Source: Purshia tridentata (taxonomy: Eukaryota; Streptophyta; Magnoliopsida; Rosales; Rosaceae). From it: DNA of 64,000 nt. The DNA lies in assembly GCA_003254885.1 (NCBI GenBank), contig QANT01006119.1, positions 1 to 64,000 of the forward strand, in the 5' to 3' direction. A program made the position numbers and the translations under genes. Positions 1 to 13,500 of the stretch are shown here, piece by piece. Each line of letters begins with the position of its first letter. The first letter of the stretch is position 1. The notes under the pieces were generated by a model. It was not told the origin of the DNA, ran no database searches, and worked only from the letters and a program-made list of their open reading frames with translations.

Positions 1-364
1 TTGGTTGAATTATTTTTTTATAGAAATAATATTTAATATGTGATAAAAAAATAAATGGTTCTAATTATGAGCCAATATTATCGAATAAACAATTTTGAGA
101 AAATAGTGTCACCCAAATATGTATTATCCTATCAAAACTACTAATTCAACACGGATATGGATCAAGTTGACACACCCCCGTATCTTAATTTTAATGACCC
201 CACAAATCTACGAGTGAGATGTGATGACTTGAGAGAGGGATCGCGAATGGGACCGGTAGGAGAGCTTTTTACAAGTTACAACTAACATTCAACCTTATTG
301 AGGAATTTTGATTCTTTTTCCATTTTGCTTTTGGTCGAACTTTCACGACGGATTGAGGCTCTTA
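1..364. other. AT-rich intergenic DNA, no gene seen
   Basis: I find no convincing reading frame, RNA gene or repeat here. The final three bases before position 365 (TTA) form the left target-site copy of the next element. Confidence 0.5.
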
Positions 365-910
365 GGCTTTGTTTGGAGGATGGGACAGGACTGCACAGGA
401 TAGGATGGTGTTCTAGGGACAGCACAGCATAGCATAGCATAGGACTTTAGCCAATCATGTCCATGAACTGGACATTGAATAAAATTTTATTTTTTATTAT
501 ACAATATTAAAAATTAAAACATATACCTAATTAAATTTAAATTCTAAAAATATTTTTGTAATTATAATTTAAGAGAATTACCTATAAAAAAATAAAATGA
601 AATTATCATAAAATATAGAACTTATGTTGTAAACTATTTAATCCATAGTATTCAATTTATTGTTAACTATTTTTTGAGAAGAAGAGATAAAGAGAGAGAG
701 AGATTATCTGAAATGGAGAAGAGAACATGGGAAAGAGTCTCATCGTGTACCACCTATTTTGGTGGGATAGAAATCCCATGTTATTTGGTACAGTTATCCC
801 AAATGTGAGTCTTGTCCCACACTCTTAAAAAGTTCACCAAACATGAAACAAGGGACAATTGTCCATTTTAATTTATTAGTCTCGTCCGGTCTTGCATTCC
901 AAACGAGGCC
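365..910. mobile_element. Tourist-like (PIF/Harbinger) MITE, 546 bp
   Basis: The left end reads GGCTTTGTTTGGA and the right end, reverse-complemented, reads GGCCTCGTTTGGAA, so the element has short imperfect terminal inverted repeats. It is flanked on both sides by TTA (362-364 and 911-913), the trinucleotide target duplication typical of PIF/Harbinger elements. The interior is very AT-rich, with GGGACA-type subterminal motifs and a GCATA repeat near 424-442, and there is no transposase frame. It is a non-autonomous element. Ends and target duplication are seen; the superfamily is inferred from them. Confidence 0.75.
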
Positions 911-2201
911 TTACCTTGTGGCCAACTTCACAAAATCTCATCTAACATTAAATACACAAATCACTTAATTATTTCTTTAAAAACTTATTTATTAATTGTG
1001 TAGGGTTTTACTTTTTAGCCCATACTTTCTCCCATCATCTTGTCCCGTATGGCATTCATAGAGGCCAATGCAAACGCACCCAAAACAAACAATAATTGGG
1101 TTTGGTCAACTTCAGCCCAACCCGACCCAAGGCAACCAAGACCCAGACCGGCCCAATGGATTGGAACCTATACTGCCATCCACGCTTCTTTGTAATCGAG
1201 AGACAAATTTCGAATAACTATGTTGGAAATGTATAATGACTGTCGGATCGAATTTATAAATGCTAAAATTAAATAACTCGTTGACTATGTATTATATCCA
1301 ACTAATTGAATACAATATGCGTTCAATAGTGCTCAACTCAAAATTCATATTCAGAGTAGAACGAAAGAAGAAGAATTTGAGTAAAGTAGGACACCAAGAT
1401 TCTCTGTATATCCCGCTGTTTCAATTTAATTGCAGGAGCATAAACAATAACTTTTGCATGCAAAAACAAAGAGGCCTAATAATGATTCCTTGGAGAATCA
1501 GTTGAAAAAAGAAAAAAGTACAAGGGAGAAAGAATAGAATGTTAAATGATTCTATCCGTAATTTACTCAACCTTTTTTTTTGAGTTGGTAATTTGGTATT
1601 GTATTTCTATCAAAAACTGTTTCAAGCTTCTATCTAATATAAATCTTATATACTAAATCCTAAACCTAAAATGCTTTAATCATAACCTCAACATAGTTAT
1701 GGACACAAAACATAAGCACAAAAAGCGTAAGCAGAAGATCCGATTTCCTTTCTATTATCCTGGGTGACTTGTCTTTTAAGAAATGGTGGAACATATTCGA
1801 CCCCAATTTGCCTTGGCATATTCTTTTCTTTTTTTTTTTGTCTGTCCTTGGAATATTCAGTTACTCTTTTCAGTTACTAGAAAATGATATTCTCTCCACT
1901 TCTGAATAATGAGTACTGAGCGACAGGTAGTAGCACATAATTAGTTCACTAATTTTAAAATACTACTAACGAATGTATTAGTACCTTATTTATTAAAAAA
2001 GAAACGAAGTTCATGTAAAAAAATAAAAAAAGGATGGTAAATTAAGTTGATCTTCACAATGAAAATTGAAGTGCCGTCCCTCCTATTGTCACCAGTTACA
2101 TGATGAAAGCAGTCACTATACTTGAGGTTGAATGTACCTAGTGATCAAGAATTTTGATTGCTAGGACGCAGAAAGCAAGCATCTTGCACTGGATACACGC
2201 A
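911..2201. other. Intergenic DNA, no gene seen
   Basis: This stretch lies downstream of the NDUFAF3-like gene, whose 3' UTR must occupy the right edge. The short open frame at 1260-1505 has no family resemblance and looks random. Confidence 0.5.
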
Positions 2202-5028
2202 TCACGAAGAAGCACCAACCCCATACGGTAAAAGTGCAGCAGCCACAATCCTGCTTTCCTCATTCAGTATGTTGTAAGTTGATATGGCGTTTCTCTGAAA
2301 CAAAAGTCAGACATTATTATGAACTTGGTAGTAGAACCAACCAATGTTATCAAGCCAATTTCAACTGGTCCATCAATTGTCATATCAGTTTCCTGGGTTC
2401 TCCACTAAGTTAAACCCTAAGATTTTGCTGAACACTGACAAAAGTTTGCATCAATGCCTCAACTTGGTCCAGCAGAGGTTAGTTTGGTGCTAAGACTTGG
2501 TACATTGATAGTTGGTAATTACTGTGAGAAGCAAAATGGGCCTTGAATATAAAACTGTGTTTCAAGTTAGAGAGAGGTATGTAAATCAACTAGGGACTCT
2601 GGATAAAAAATTATGAGTGTAGAATTTTGTTTAAGCCTTTAAATTCAAATTGTTCCCCTGCACATAAAGGACTCCTACAGGCTCAACCTCTGAAACCTGA
2701 TACGACTCATCTCCATCTATTGTCCCATGTGAAACTACCAAATAAAATTGGGAAATTTTTAGCTATAGTACTTTTAACTTTGACCGTTGTCCCAGTTCAG
2801 GGTATGAATTTTACATTAACTTTCATTTCGCTTCAAACTGGTACTTTCCATTAGTTCTGTCAAACTTTCCGTCAAAAAGTGATCACATGCCACAAATTGA
2901 AACTTTTGGATGAAAAGTTTGACAGAACTTATGGTGAGTACAAGTTTGACACGAAATTAAAATTAAGGTAGTAGAATGACACAAAGTAAAATTTATATCC
3001 TAAACTAAAACAACGGTCAAAGTTCATGTACTATAGCTAAAATTTTCCCAATTTCATAATGGCCAACTCTGAGATTTAAACACTGTGCAGTGGATAAGTC
3101 TTTTTAATCATCAGCCTCAGATTGAATTGAATTCAAAGTGAAAATTTAATTGTCTTTATTGTTTTATCCCTTGTGACATCAGCCAATTTCAGCAAAGCAA
3201 AGCACACCTGTAGAGCTAGTTCATAAATGTCTATCAGCTAAATTGATGTCCCATGTTTAATGTATAACTATGTAAGTGACCAAAACAAGCATAGAGTCAA
3301 ACAAACAAAATAGAAGCAATGATGAAATATACTGAGTCAAGGACTTCTAATTTCATTCCGGTAGACCGAATGAAGCGTCGTAGTTCAGGATCTACAGGTT
3401 CAATGTACCTCCCACAGCCAAGAATCAAAATCTCTGATATAATTATAAAAATAAGAAGTCAATGAAAATTTAAAAGCAGTTAAAAAGGAAATAGTAAGAA
3501 CCAGAACAAGAACATTAAAGAGTTTTAGAATAAAGAATAAGATCAGTCACATTATTTCCAGTATTATGACAATATGTAAGAGCTATCAGCATACAAGCAA
3601 GTCATGCACACAGAAGAAGGGGTGGGTGGGTCAGCATCTCTTTTTTCATCAGCACACAGCATTATCCCCGTATATGATAAGACCAAAAGAACTACATCTG
3701 TTGCGTTTCAAGTTTCTAAAAAGTCTTTTTTTTCCCCTTCTTTTAAAGAAACTGTGTTTTCCCTTATCTTCTCATTTTCATTGCCCTAAATTCATCACGT
3801 ACAAACACCAACTATATTCTATTATCCTAAGATCCAGAAAAGTAGAGGGCATTCTACCAGGCAGAAAAGGGACTCAATCAAATGCAAATAGTGAAACAAA
3901 AAAGATGCATCATAATTCACAATTTCTTTTCAACTGGTATGTCTAATTACAATTGAAATAAAGCTGAACAACTCAAACAAATAATGAGGTGCATAAATGC
4001 TTTGCGTTGGACTGAGTCATTTATTTATTTTATAATTTTCTTGACGACTTTGTAATAAATAACAGCTTATGAATGGTTAGCTGGGTGCCCTTGTTTCCTA
4101 ACATTACTGGAAATTTGCCCTTTTGAATTTTGCATATGTGTCTGTCCAAACTAATTGATGGAGGACAACCTCGAACAAGGTGATGTGAAAGGGAAACACA
4201 AAACAAATTTGTGCCAGGATTGAAATGAAATGAGAAATGTACCTGGTATAGGGCGCACAAGTTGGAAGATTGATAAGCTGCATTACGGCACAAAATAAAT
4301 GAAAATTCAGATACTCTTGCTGAACAACATTGCCATTTCACTGCTCTACTTAACTTAGAACATATATAGATGCATTGTATGAAGGCAACCCAATGTGTTA
4401 ACCAATTTGAATGTTGAGGCATAATTTTCAGTAAGAAAAAAAAGATTAGAAATATTAATAACAACCTTGAGGCACATTCTTCATTTATTCTAATTATTAT
4501 TCTGTCCTTTCCCTTAGAAAATCTTGGCAAAATGATTAATCTTTACATTAAGCATTTGTAATCAAATTATACAAGAAAAAAAAAATTATTCCAAGAAAAG
4601 TGAAAATTTTAATGGAAAGAAAGTATATAGTAAAGACCTATCAGGAGTGATATCGGAGAATTTCATGGGAGCCCAAGACATTATCATATTTCCAACACAA
4701 AGCAAGCTTCCTTCATAGTCCACCCCATTAACTGTGAATCCTGTGTCGGTGTACCTTCAAGCAAAGGGGTAGAATAGTAATTTAGCGGTTGCTCAGCTTA
4801 GGGCAAAATTGAAACAAGGGGATACAATTAAGAAATGTAGGAGTAGTACCGTTGAAAGCGAAGCTGGTCGTCTGGGACGTTGTCGATGAGATTGATCTGA
4901 TCGTAGAGAGAGAAGGCGCGTCTAAGCGAAGGAAGGGATTGTTGGATTCTGGGCTTTGGGTGGGTTTCCTTTCGGAGGCTCCGAATGAGGTTTGGCAATG
5001 TCCCCGTTGCTCTCGCTCTTAACCCCAT
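2202..5028 (-). CDS. NDUFAF3/Mth938-domain (DUF498) mitochondrial protein
   Basis: Five exons on the minus strand: 5028-4850, 4754-4638, 4277-4243, 3433-3333 and 2294-2202, joined at GT-AG introns. They total 525 bases and encode 174 residues. The protein begins MGLRARATGTLPNLIRSLRK, a basic presequence-like N-terminus, followed by SLRRAFSLYDQINLIDNVP. Later segments include TGFTVNGVDYEGSLLC, LSIFQLVRPIP, and LILGCGRYIEPVDPELRRF in exon 4. The C-terminus is NAISTYNILNEE then VAAALLPYGV. These match the plant relative of human NDUFAF3 as I recall it (Arabidopsis At3g60150). NDUFAF3 helps assemble mitochondrial complex I; that role in plants is inferred. It shares a short divergent intergenic region with GUN1. 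The last intron holds an inverted-repeat element. Confidence 0.88.
2745..3054. mobile_element. Inverted-repeat (MITE-like) element in an intron
   Basis: The sequence from 2745 (AAATTGGGAAATTTTTAGC) is matched by the reverse complement of the sequence ending at 3054 (AAATTGGGAAAATTTTAGC). The similarity runs inward for about 85 bp, including AACTTTGACCGTTGT, with a few mismatches. The whole is about 310 bp with no coding capacity. A clear target-site duplication could not be fixed, so the superfamily is left open. It sits in intron 4 of the NDUFAF3-like gene. Confidence 0.7.
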
Positions 5029-5146
5029 TTCTCTGTATCTGTCTCTTTACATGTTTGTGCGTAGCGGTAGCTGCCACATAATTGAAGACGCAGTAGTGAC
5101 ACACTAAAACGCAATTAAGGTGGTCGACCGTGGTTACAACTTTTTN

Positions 5147-5197
<51 letters not shown>

Positions 5198-5406
5198 TTG
5201 AAAGTCAGCTGAGTACTAGTACTTGGACAGTAGTACACACTCAACTCTCTCTTACTCTCAATCAGTCAATCTTTAAAAGCCTTACTTTCTCTCTGTGTTT
5301 TCTCCGCCATATCCAAATGGCTTCTCTTTATCAAACCAAACCCTGCCAAAACCTCCATTGACTCCCACCCCCCTCCGTCTCTCTCTCTCTTCCCTCCATC
5401 TGTGAA
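5029..5406. promoter_or_regulatory. Divergent (bidirectional) promoter, NDUFAF3-like / GUN1
   Basis: Only 378 bases separate the two divergent start codons, so both promoters and both 5' UTRs must lie here. The right part is rich in CT tracts (CTCTCT around 5245-5400), as is usual for plant 5' leaders. A long poly-A run interrupts the middle. Confidence 0.7.
5147..5193 (+). repeat. Poly-A tract of 47 bases next to an ambiguous base
   Basis: Forty-seven consecutive A residues follow an N at 5146. The true length is uncertain, since homopolymers of this size are often mis-sized in assembly. Confidence 0.9.
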
Positions 5407-8400
5407 ATGGCTTCTACGCCTCCACACTGTTCAATCACAGCGACAAAGCCATACCAAAGCCACCAATACCCACAAAACCAGCGCCTAAAATCTCAGCGCC
5501 AGAGCCGTCAAAGCAACCAATGGACCGCCCAACACGTCTCTCTCACCAAGCCTTTACCTTTACCAACGCAGCCACCTCGCACTGCAGCAAAACCAACCAC
5601 TGCCACACCCACGCACTCCCCTCTCTCTCAAAACCCCACCTTTTCTTCTTTCTGCTCTCTTCCTGCCCCAAAGTCTGACCTCGTCACCGCCTTTTCGGGC
5701 CGCCGATCCACCCGCTTCGTCTCCAAAATGCACTTCGGCCGGCCCAAAACCACCGTGGGCTCCCGCCACTCCTCGCTCGCCGAGGAGGCCCTGCAGCACG
5801 CAATCCAATTCGGTAAGGACGATGTGGCCCTTGATAATGTTTTTATTGGTTTTGAGTCTAAACTTTGTGGCTCTGATGATTATACATTTTTGCTTCGAGA
5901 GCTGGGGAATAGAGGTGAGTGTTGGAAAGCAATCCGGTGCTTTGAGTTTGCGGTCAGGAGGGAGAGAAGGAGAACTGAGCAAGGGAAACTAGCTAGTTCT
6001 ATGATTAGTACTCTTGGAAGGTTAGGAAAGGTTGAGCTTGCGAAGAATGTGTTTCAAACGGCTATTAATGAGGGGTATGGAAAAACAGTTTATACATATT
6101 CGGCGTTAATTAGTGCGTATGGGCGAAGTGGGTATTGTGAGGAGGCTATCGGAGTGCTTGAGTCCATGAAATATTCGGGCTTGAGGCCGAATTTGGTTAC
6201 TTACAATGCGGTGATTGATGCGTGTGGAAAAGGGGGAGTTGAGTTTAAGAGGGTAGTGGAGCTTTTCAATGAAATGATGAGAAATGGGGTGCAACCAGAT
6301 CGGATTACTTATAATTCCCTCCTTGCAGTTTGTAGTCGAGGGGGACTGTGGGAGGCTGCTCGGAACTTGTTTAGTGAGATGGTGGATAGAGGGGTTGATC
6401 AGGATATTTATACGTATAATACGCTTTTAGATGCGATTTGTAAAGGTGGGCAGATGGATTTGGCATGTCAGATTATGTCCAAGATGCCTTCAAAGAATAT
6501 TTTGCCTAATGTGGTGACTTATAGCACTGTAATTGATGGATATGCTAAGGCTGGTAGATTAGAAGATGCACTGAGTTTATTTAATGAAATGAAGTTTTTG
6601 GCCATTGGTTTGGATCGAGTTTTGTATAATACATTGCTTTCACTTTATGGGAAGCTTGGTAGGTTTGAGGAGGCTTTGAATGTTTGCAAGGAGATGGAGA
6701 GTGTTGGGATTATGAAGGATGTTGTATCATATAATGCACTTCTTGGTGGGTATGGGAAGCAAGGGAAGTATGATGAAGTTAAAAGAATGTACAAAGAGAT
6801 GAAAGAAGAACGTTTGTCACCAAATTTATTAACTTATTCAACATTGATTGATGTGTATTCAAAAGGTGGTTTGTATAAAGAGGCAATGGAGGTTTTTAGA
6901 GAGTTTAAACAGGCAGGGCTGAAGGCTGATGTTGTGCTTTATAGTGAACTTATCAATGCTTTGTGCAAAAATGGGTTGGTGGAATCTGCATTTTCCTTGC
7001 TTGATGAGATGACGAATGAAGGGATTAGACCTAATGTTGTTACTTATAATTCTATAATTGATGCCTTTGGTCGGTCAGCAACAACAGATTCTGCGGTGGG
7101 TGCTGCTGTTGGTGGCATTGAGCTACAGAGTGAATCTTCATCTTCAATTTCTGAAGAGGATGCCATTCGAATTTGGGTGGGAGATAGAGAAGATAACAGA
7201 ATTATGAAGATGTTTGGACAACTTGCAGCTGAGAAAGCAGGTTATGCAAAGAAAGATAGGAAGGGTGGACAAGAAATTTTGTGCATTTTGAGAGTCTTTC
7301 AGAAGATGCATGAGCTAGACATCAAACCGAATGTTGTCACATTTTCAGCCATCTTAAATGCTTGCAGGTACTCTTTTTATCTTCTCATTTATGACTTTAT
7401 TACGGTATTGAAGACCTTGTTGCTTGAAGATCTGTTATAGTCAACATTGAACTTGGCATTACTAGTTATTTAGATCTATTTGTGGCCTCCATATATTTGA
7501 CAAGTGTTTCAGTTTTCGTCGCTTATGGTGTATGCCTTACTGTGTCATGCTTAAACCTTTCCAATGCTGTCTGACCTTAAGGCATGCTTCTTAACAATTT
7601 GCTTTCATATTTCTATACGGAGCAGTTGAGCTATGTCTGGATGCTTTGTGGGTTCTGAAGCATGTTCTGACTTTATGTATTTAGTATTTTTTCAATTTCT
7701 ACTTAGGGGAAACTACGCCAGTTACAGAATTTTGATGTCAGGAACATGAATGGAGGTTGGGCGAAACTTCTGATTGTCGTATGATTATGAATTATATGCA
7801 GTGGAGGACTAGGACAACAGATGAGCATAGGATCCCAGGTGTAGGACCCAGACCAGTGTTCTTTTCTAGGGAAAGTTTTAAAAGGTTTAGATGATCTATT
7901 GCTGTAGGGTTCTTAAATATATGCATAAAATAGGCAGTGTGGATTCTCTCAAATATATTATTAACTTGAGATGTCTATTTTGTGGGACTGTTTACTCATT
8001 GTTAGATTTCAGTCCAAGAAAGAAGTGAATCAAGCAGATGAAATGAAACTCTACCAACTAACTCCATTTCAACTAGGGGAAGGTGAAAAATAACCCCTGT
8101 TCAATGGAATGCCATTGAGGTTATATTTCAATGCCCATGGTTTGTTTGTCGGTTATGAAATCTCATGTTGAGGACAGCTGGAAATCTTTTATGTCTATTG
8201 ACTTCCCATAATCTTATTATTATTTTTTAAATAAATAGTCCAATAATCTCTCAGACTTTATAACTAATCTCTGGTTAAATGGCCTTTAAATGCAGCCGTT
8301 GTAATTCATTTGAAGATGCTTCAATGTTATTGGAAGAACTACGGTTGTTTGATAACCAGGTGTATGGTGTTGCCCATGGACTTCTTATGGGTTACAGGGA

Positions 8401-9211
8401 AAATGTATGGGTTAAAGCCCAGTCTCTGTTTGATGAAGTTAAGCAGATGGACTCTTCAACTGCATCTGCCTTCTATAATGCTCTGACTGATATGTTATGG
8501 CACTTTGGACAAGTAAGTTGTAGCAATTCTGCCTTCTTTCTTCGTTAGCTTTCTAATAGCTGCTACGGTGCTACCCTTTCAGGTGTACATGTCTTTCCCC
8601 TTTGTCCATAAAATTTGATGTCTAAATTTTTCTCTATTTTCAATTGTTCCATCTTTTTTATTTTTCTTTCAATAGAAACAAGGGGCGCAACTGGTTGTGC
8701 TTGAAGGGAAACGCAGAAATGTATGGGAGAGTGTGTGGTCTAATGCATGCCTAGATTTGCATTTAATGTCTTCTGGTGCTGCCCGGGCAATGGTTCATGC
8801 ATGGTTGCTCAATATACGCTCTATAGTGTTTGAAGGCCAACAATTGCCGAACCTGTTAAGGTTTGCATTTTTTTCATTAAACCAGCCAGTTACTTTTTAT
8901 CATATTTATTGTCAGAAAGTTGAGCTTTGTTCTGTATTCTGTACAGCATATTGACAGGATGGGGAAAGCACAGCAAAGTAGTAGGAGACAGCACCTTAAG
9001 AAGAGCCATTGAGGCACTTCTTACCAGCATGGGTGCACCCTTTCGAGTTGCAGAGTGCAACTTAGGTAGGTTTATATCAACAGGATCTGTGGCTGCTGCC
9101 TGGTTAAGAGAATCCGGCACACTGGAGGTGCTCGTTCTTCATGATGATAGGACTTACCCAAAAAGTGCAAAGTTTGCCCAAATCTCGAATTTACAAGCAC
9201 TCCCGTTGTAG
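5407..9211 (+). CDS. GUN1: GUN1, chloroplast PPR-SMR protein of plastid retrograde signalling
   Basis: Four exons, 5407-7367, 8296-8512, 8676-8860 and 8947-9211, total 2628 bases and encode 875 residues. A Ser/Thr/Pro/Gln-rich N-terminus looks like a chloroplast transit peptide plus disordered region. Next comes [20 protein letters not shown], a hallmark GUN1 stretch, then about a dozen pentatricopeptide repeats with [14 protein letters not shown]- and [13 protein letters not shown]-type units. The C-terminal SMR domain carries LDLH at about 752-755 and TGWGKHS at about 791-797, split by intron 3. GUN1 is known to integrate plastid stress signals to the nucleus and to act with plastid RNA polymerase, ribosome and tetrapyrrole factors. 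Length is close to the Arabidopsis protein (about 918). The open frame runs past exon 1 into intron 1 to 7440, so an intron-unaware model would be truncated. Confidence 0.96.
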
Positions 9212-10525
9212 TCGTTTGTAACAGATGGAATTTTCTTGTTTTTTTTTGTAACATGTTCATAAAATGTAATATATATGTTATTATCAAAAAAATACTCTGC
9301 ACAACTCTCTCCCTCTCCCTCTCTCCACAGAATTGCCCCTGTAGTTTTAAGTTTTAGCAGTGTATTTGACAGTGTGTTCTCTTATCAGCTATTTATGGCA
9401 TTGTGGAACAAGGATGATGTTTTACATCTGAATTTTGAACTTAGTGGTCTATTTTTGCAATGGAAAATTTTATAGTGAAGTACTCCACCGGGGATGGGTG
9501 CAGCAGGTAAGGTGGCGTGCTGTGAATCATTAGATGGCTCTTAAAAGGTTAGCTGAAGTACAAATGCATCTACTGAGTTAGGGGATATTTTACGTTGGTT
9601 TATGAACAAAAAAAATTTCAAATTCATTCATTAATTAACAGAAATTTAATTTTAAATACCACTTTGGACATAGCATTAATAATGATACTGTCAAAATCTT
9701 GGTTTAGGAATATAATAAAATAAGTTTGAGAAATCCCTTATCGAAAGCTTCTTCCACATTCGTATATACATATAAAAAAAAGATGACACATATACATATT
9801 CAAACTGACACCTAGGCACATTCTATTTTGGTTGCTTAATAAGGTTAAATAATTTTAATTTAGGAATAAAATCACGAAATCAAGAAAATTGTTATGATAG
9901 GATGGATTTCACCTCCAAATATATCTTCCCTTTTCGTCATTAGTTTCTTTTCTTTATTTAATTTTTTATAAAAAAAAAACACAAAAACAAATAAGATTGA
10001 TCAACTCAAATTAAATAGAGAAACATTTTTCAAGAAAAAGGTCCTAACAAGTCTATTTATTTTTAGCTGTGTAAGATGAGAACAGTATAAAGATCACAAA
10101 CCATAAGAAAAGGCCAACACCTGTTAGTTTAGTCTGTACATGTAATGTAGCTTCCAAACATCATACTGATACACATGCCTGCGGTACGGCTGTTTGTGTT
10201 GGGGGAATGCAAAACCATCTCACGTCCCCAACTTACCCCTATCATTATGAATCACCCATGTCATTCATTTCCAAACAAAATTTAATATTGCATGATCCAC
10301 TAGCATGGAGGCCAAAAATTAGGTCATGTAGGGCCCCAACCATGGTGGAAGTTTTTGCTTCGTAAGAGATGCAAAATTTATATCACAAAACCTTGTGTCT
10401 AAAATCATGTGAGGGAAGTACCCTGACTGGTCCTACTTTCCTGAACCTAGCTCTTTCCTATGGTAAGCTCATCTTCAACCTTGCCCAAGGTAACTTTCTA
10501 AAGGCACAAACAGATGTTCAATACT
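9212..10525. other. Intergenic region between convergent GUN1 and NOMO
   Basis: This holds the 3' UTRs of the two tail-to-tail genes. The open frames at 9275-9475 and 10369-10575 show no recognisable protein features. I see nothing else in it. Confidence 0.5.
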
Positions 10526-13500
10526 TCAGTAAGTCTTCTTTCTTAAAATTGGCTTCCGCACTTCCTTCTTTGTAGTCACAGTGAACCCGGGTGTTGGTGT
10601 TACCACCATGGCTTGATACAAATCCTTCAATCTTCAAGGTAAGGCATAATAACAGTAATAATTAGAGCATTTTCATGAGTGCCAAAAAGTCCAGAACCAA
10701 GAAAAGTATTGTACTTAGAATGAAAATAACATAACAAATACCTCGGCATACTGACAAACAAAGCAATCACTGAGACTCCAACAATAAGAGGAAAAACTGG
10801 TGCCGCAGTCAACTCCTGTAGGCCATGAAAGTAAAAGGAGAAGAAAGAAAGGAATCTTTGGTTAGTTTTATTCTCACCCACTTCATAGTCTCACATTCAG
10901 AAATTAAATCATCCTAAACAAGAGGTAAGCACCACTGTTGGAGATTTGCCATTTCAGCAAGTACCATGAAATATGGATAGGGGCTATGTAACTTTAGGTT
11001 ACTAACATTGTACATCTACAAGATTTGTTTGAAAACTATTGGACAATTAAGTGGAACGAACCTGTTTTTGGTGATCCTCTTCAAAAACATATCTGAGTGG
11101 GCCAACATGTATACGAGTATTCTTCCCTAAATCAACCTCAATAATCTCTGATTCAAATTTGTGGCCGTTTGATAGAAGACTAGACCGGAGCTGCAGAAGG
11201 TACTTACCCTTAGGTAAGTTCTTCACTTGAAAGAAGTTTGAAAGCGGAAGAGGGAAGACGGACTCAATCCTAGAAACGTCATTAGATGATTTTATTTCCA
11301 CCAGCAGATGTGAATGCAGTTCCTCTATTCTCTTTCCTTCAACATGGCAACTTAAAATAGTTGTGTCTGGCTGTTCAAAAACCAGAAAGTCTAATCCTTT
11401 GATATCCTCGTATCCAACCTACAGAATTACCAAAATGCTGAAATAAAGGTTCACATATTGGAAGCAACATCAAGAAAGACCTTTTTTGCTCTTTTTTTTT
11501 TTTTTTTTTCGTGTTTTAAAAAAATTGCTAGAAACTAACCTTGATAGTAACAGATTCTGGTGATGCACGCTCAATTTTAGTGCTACCCAAACCATCCCTT
11601 TTTACTACTTTGATTACGTAAGTAGTGTCAGGAAGGAGCCCTCTCAAACGATAACTTCCAGATGAATCAGTCACTGTTTCCTCATAAAAGCCTTTTGATT
11701 CTGATCTGGCCTCAACTAAAACACCTTCTTTTGCTTGGCCAGACAATAGAGTGACCACACCCATGGCACTAGGAAAAGTAAAACCAACTTAGCATCTCAC
11801 AGAAGGAATGCATTGATATTAAAAGTCTATTTTGTTACACTGATCAAACTTTTAAAGTACTAATTAAAGTACTATATGGATCAATATTTGGTCTCAAGTC
11901 AGCAAAGAAAAAACTTGGATCAAGCATGAAAAGCATGCAATAATGAATAGAAAGGAAAGGAAAACAAAATCCACAAGCAAAAGTTGCATCAAGAATGACA
12001 TCGAGTTAAGAGGCTCTATTTAATTTTATTCAGTCTTTGCAAAGGAAAACGCCCATGATGAAAAATTGTACAGTCAGGAAATATTTTAGTTCAGATAAGA
12101 CCTATCAAAATTCCCAACTACTTCCGTTTATCTTAATTCCAGAAATTGTATAACTTTTGGTTCTTCAAAATTCTTATTCTCAGAGAGAGAATGGTTTGTT
12201 GATGTATATATGTGGGAGAAATAAAATAAAATTGCATCAGATCACATTGCAAAAGCATGGCTAATAATTAAACTAAATATACGAGAAGAGCAATGGAAAA
12301 CCTGTAAGCCACACGAGTGGCCTGGAAAATAGCTTCTCTAGACTCCCCAGAACCAAGATCTATCGCCAGTGCTGAAGGGGAAAATGCAAACTCCTACAGG
12401 ATGTCAGGAACAAGAACAGTCAGTTGTTTGTTAGAGGAATTAATTATAACCTTAGCTTTTGCATAGAAATGAACAGTTTAATCATGGTGTTTTTTAGAGG
12501 CCAGTCCTAGCTTTATTTATCTATCACAAGCAGTCTCATGCAGTAGCAGACTTAGGATTTAATCTTTCAGGAGGCAATCTTAAACTATAATAATACTAAA
12601 AAAGGCAGAGTAGACTAACTTGTAAATATGAGAATATAAAATAGACAATTGTTGCAGTAAAAGCATAGAAATACAAACAAGATGCTAGAAAAAGAGCTTC
12701 CAAGTGATTTCCTTTTTTGAAGTAATGAAAGGTTGAAATGTGAAAGGAGAGAACTTTCTTTTGGGTCATGAGAGGTAGAACAACAAATGAGGGAAATAAA
12801 AACTTATATGAAGTAAAAACTATTGAAGAAAGTGAAAACGCAAAATGATATTTTTTTGTTCTTATTTTGGGTTGCCAACTGAAAACTACAGAAAATTCAA
12901 GTGAAAGTTTGCCTATATGAAGAAGTCCAATTAACCAAATACCCACCTGAGAGTTTCTGTTTGTGCAGGATTAACAACAAAAAGAAAAAGTTAACTATTA
13001 ATATTAAAAAATTATACACAAAACGAAAGTTTATTTTATTATGCGTCCCATCTTGTACAGTTTCAATTTAAGTCCAAGTTGACTTTTTAACATAAAACTT
13101 AAAACAACATCCAAAAGAAAAAAAAATTACAACCAACCCCAACCCCTGTCAGACACCCAAAGAATTCCTGAGCTGTATAATGCTCAATGCTGATTGTTGA
13201 GCAAAATAGCCTTTCTTAACCTCAGAATGCATTCAAAATTACTTCCTACATTCTAAAAAGAAAAAACAAGAAGTTTAAAAGAAAGAGAGTGCAGAGTAGA
13301 AACAAATGGAAATAATTAGCATGAGCTTTTAATTTAGAATGCACATGGTAGATGGGTACCTTTAGCAGAGGACGCAAATAGAAAGTCCCAGGGAATAAGT
13401 TATTAAAGAGGAACGTTCCACCAGCTCCAGATACTGAGTTGTTTCTGTAGCCATCATCGCCACTCAAAGATAATAAAACAGAAGGAATAGGCTCTTTTGC

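Noticed and set aside
4030-4530. 166-codon minus-strand frame
   Set aside because: It overlaps exon 3 of the NDUFAF3-like gene in another frame and its intron; composition is intron-like.
5560-5982. 140-codon minus-strand frame
   Set aside because: Antisense shadow of GUN1 exon 1.
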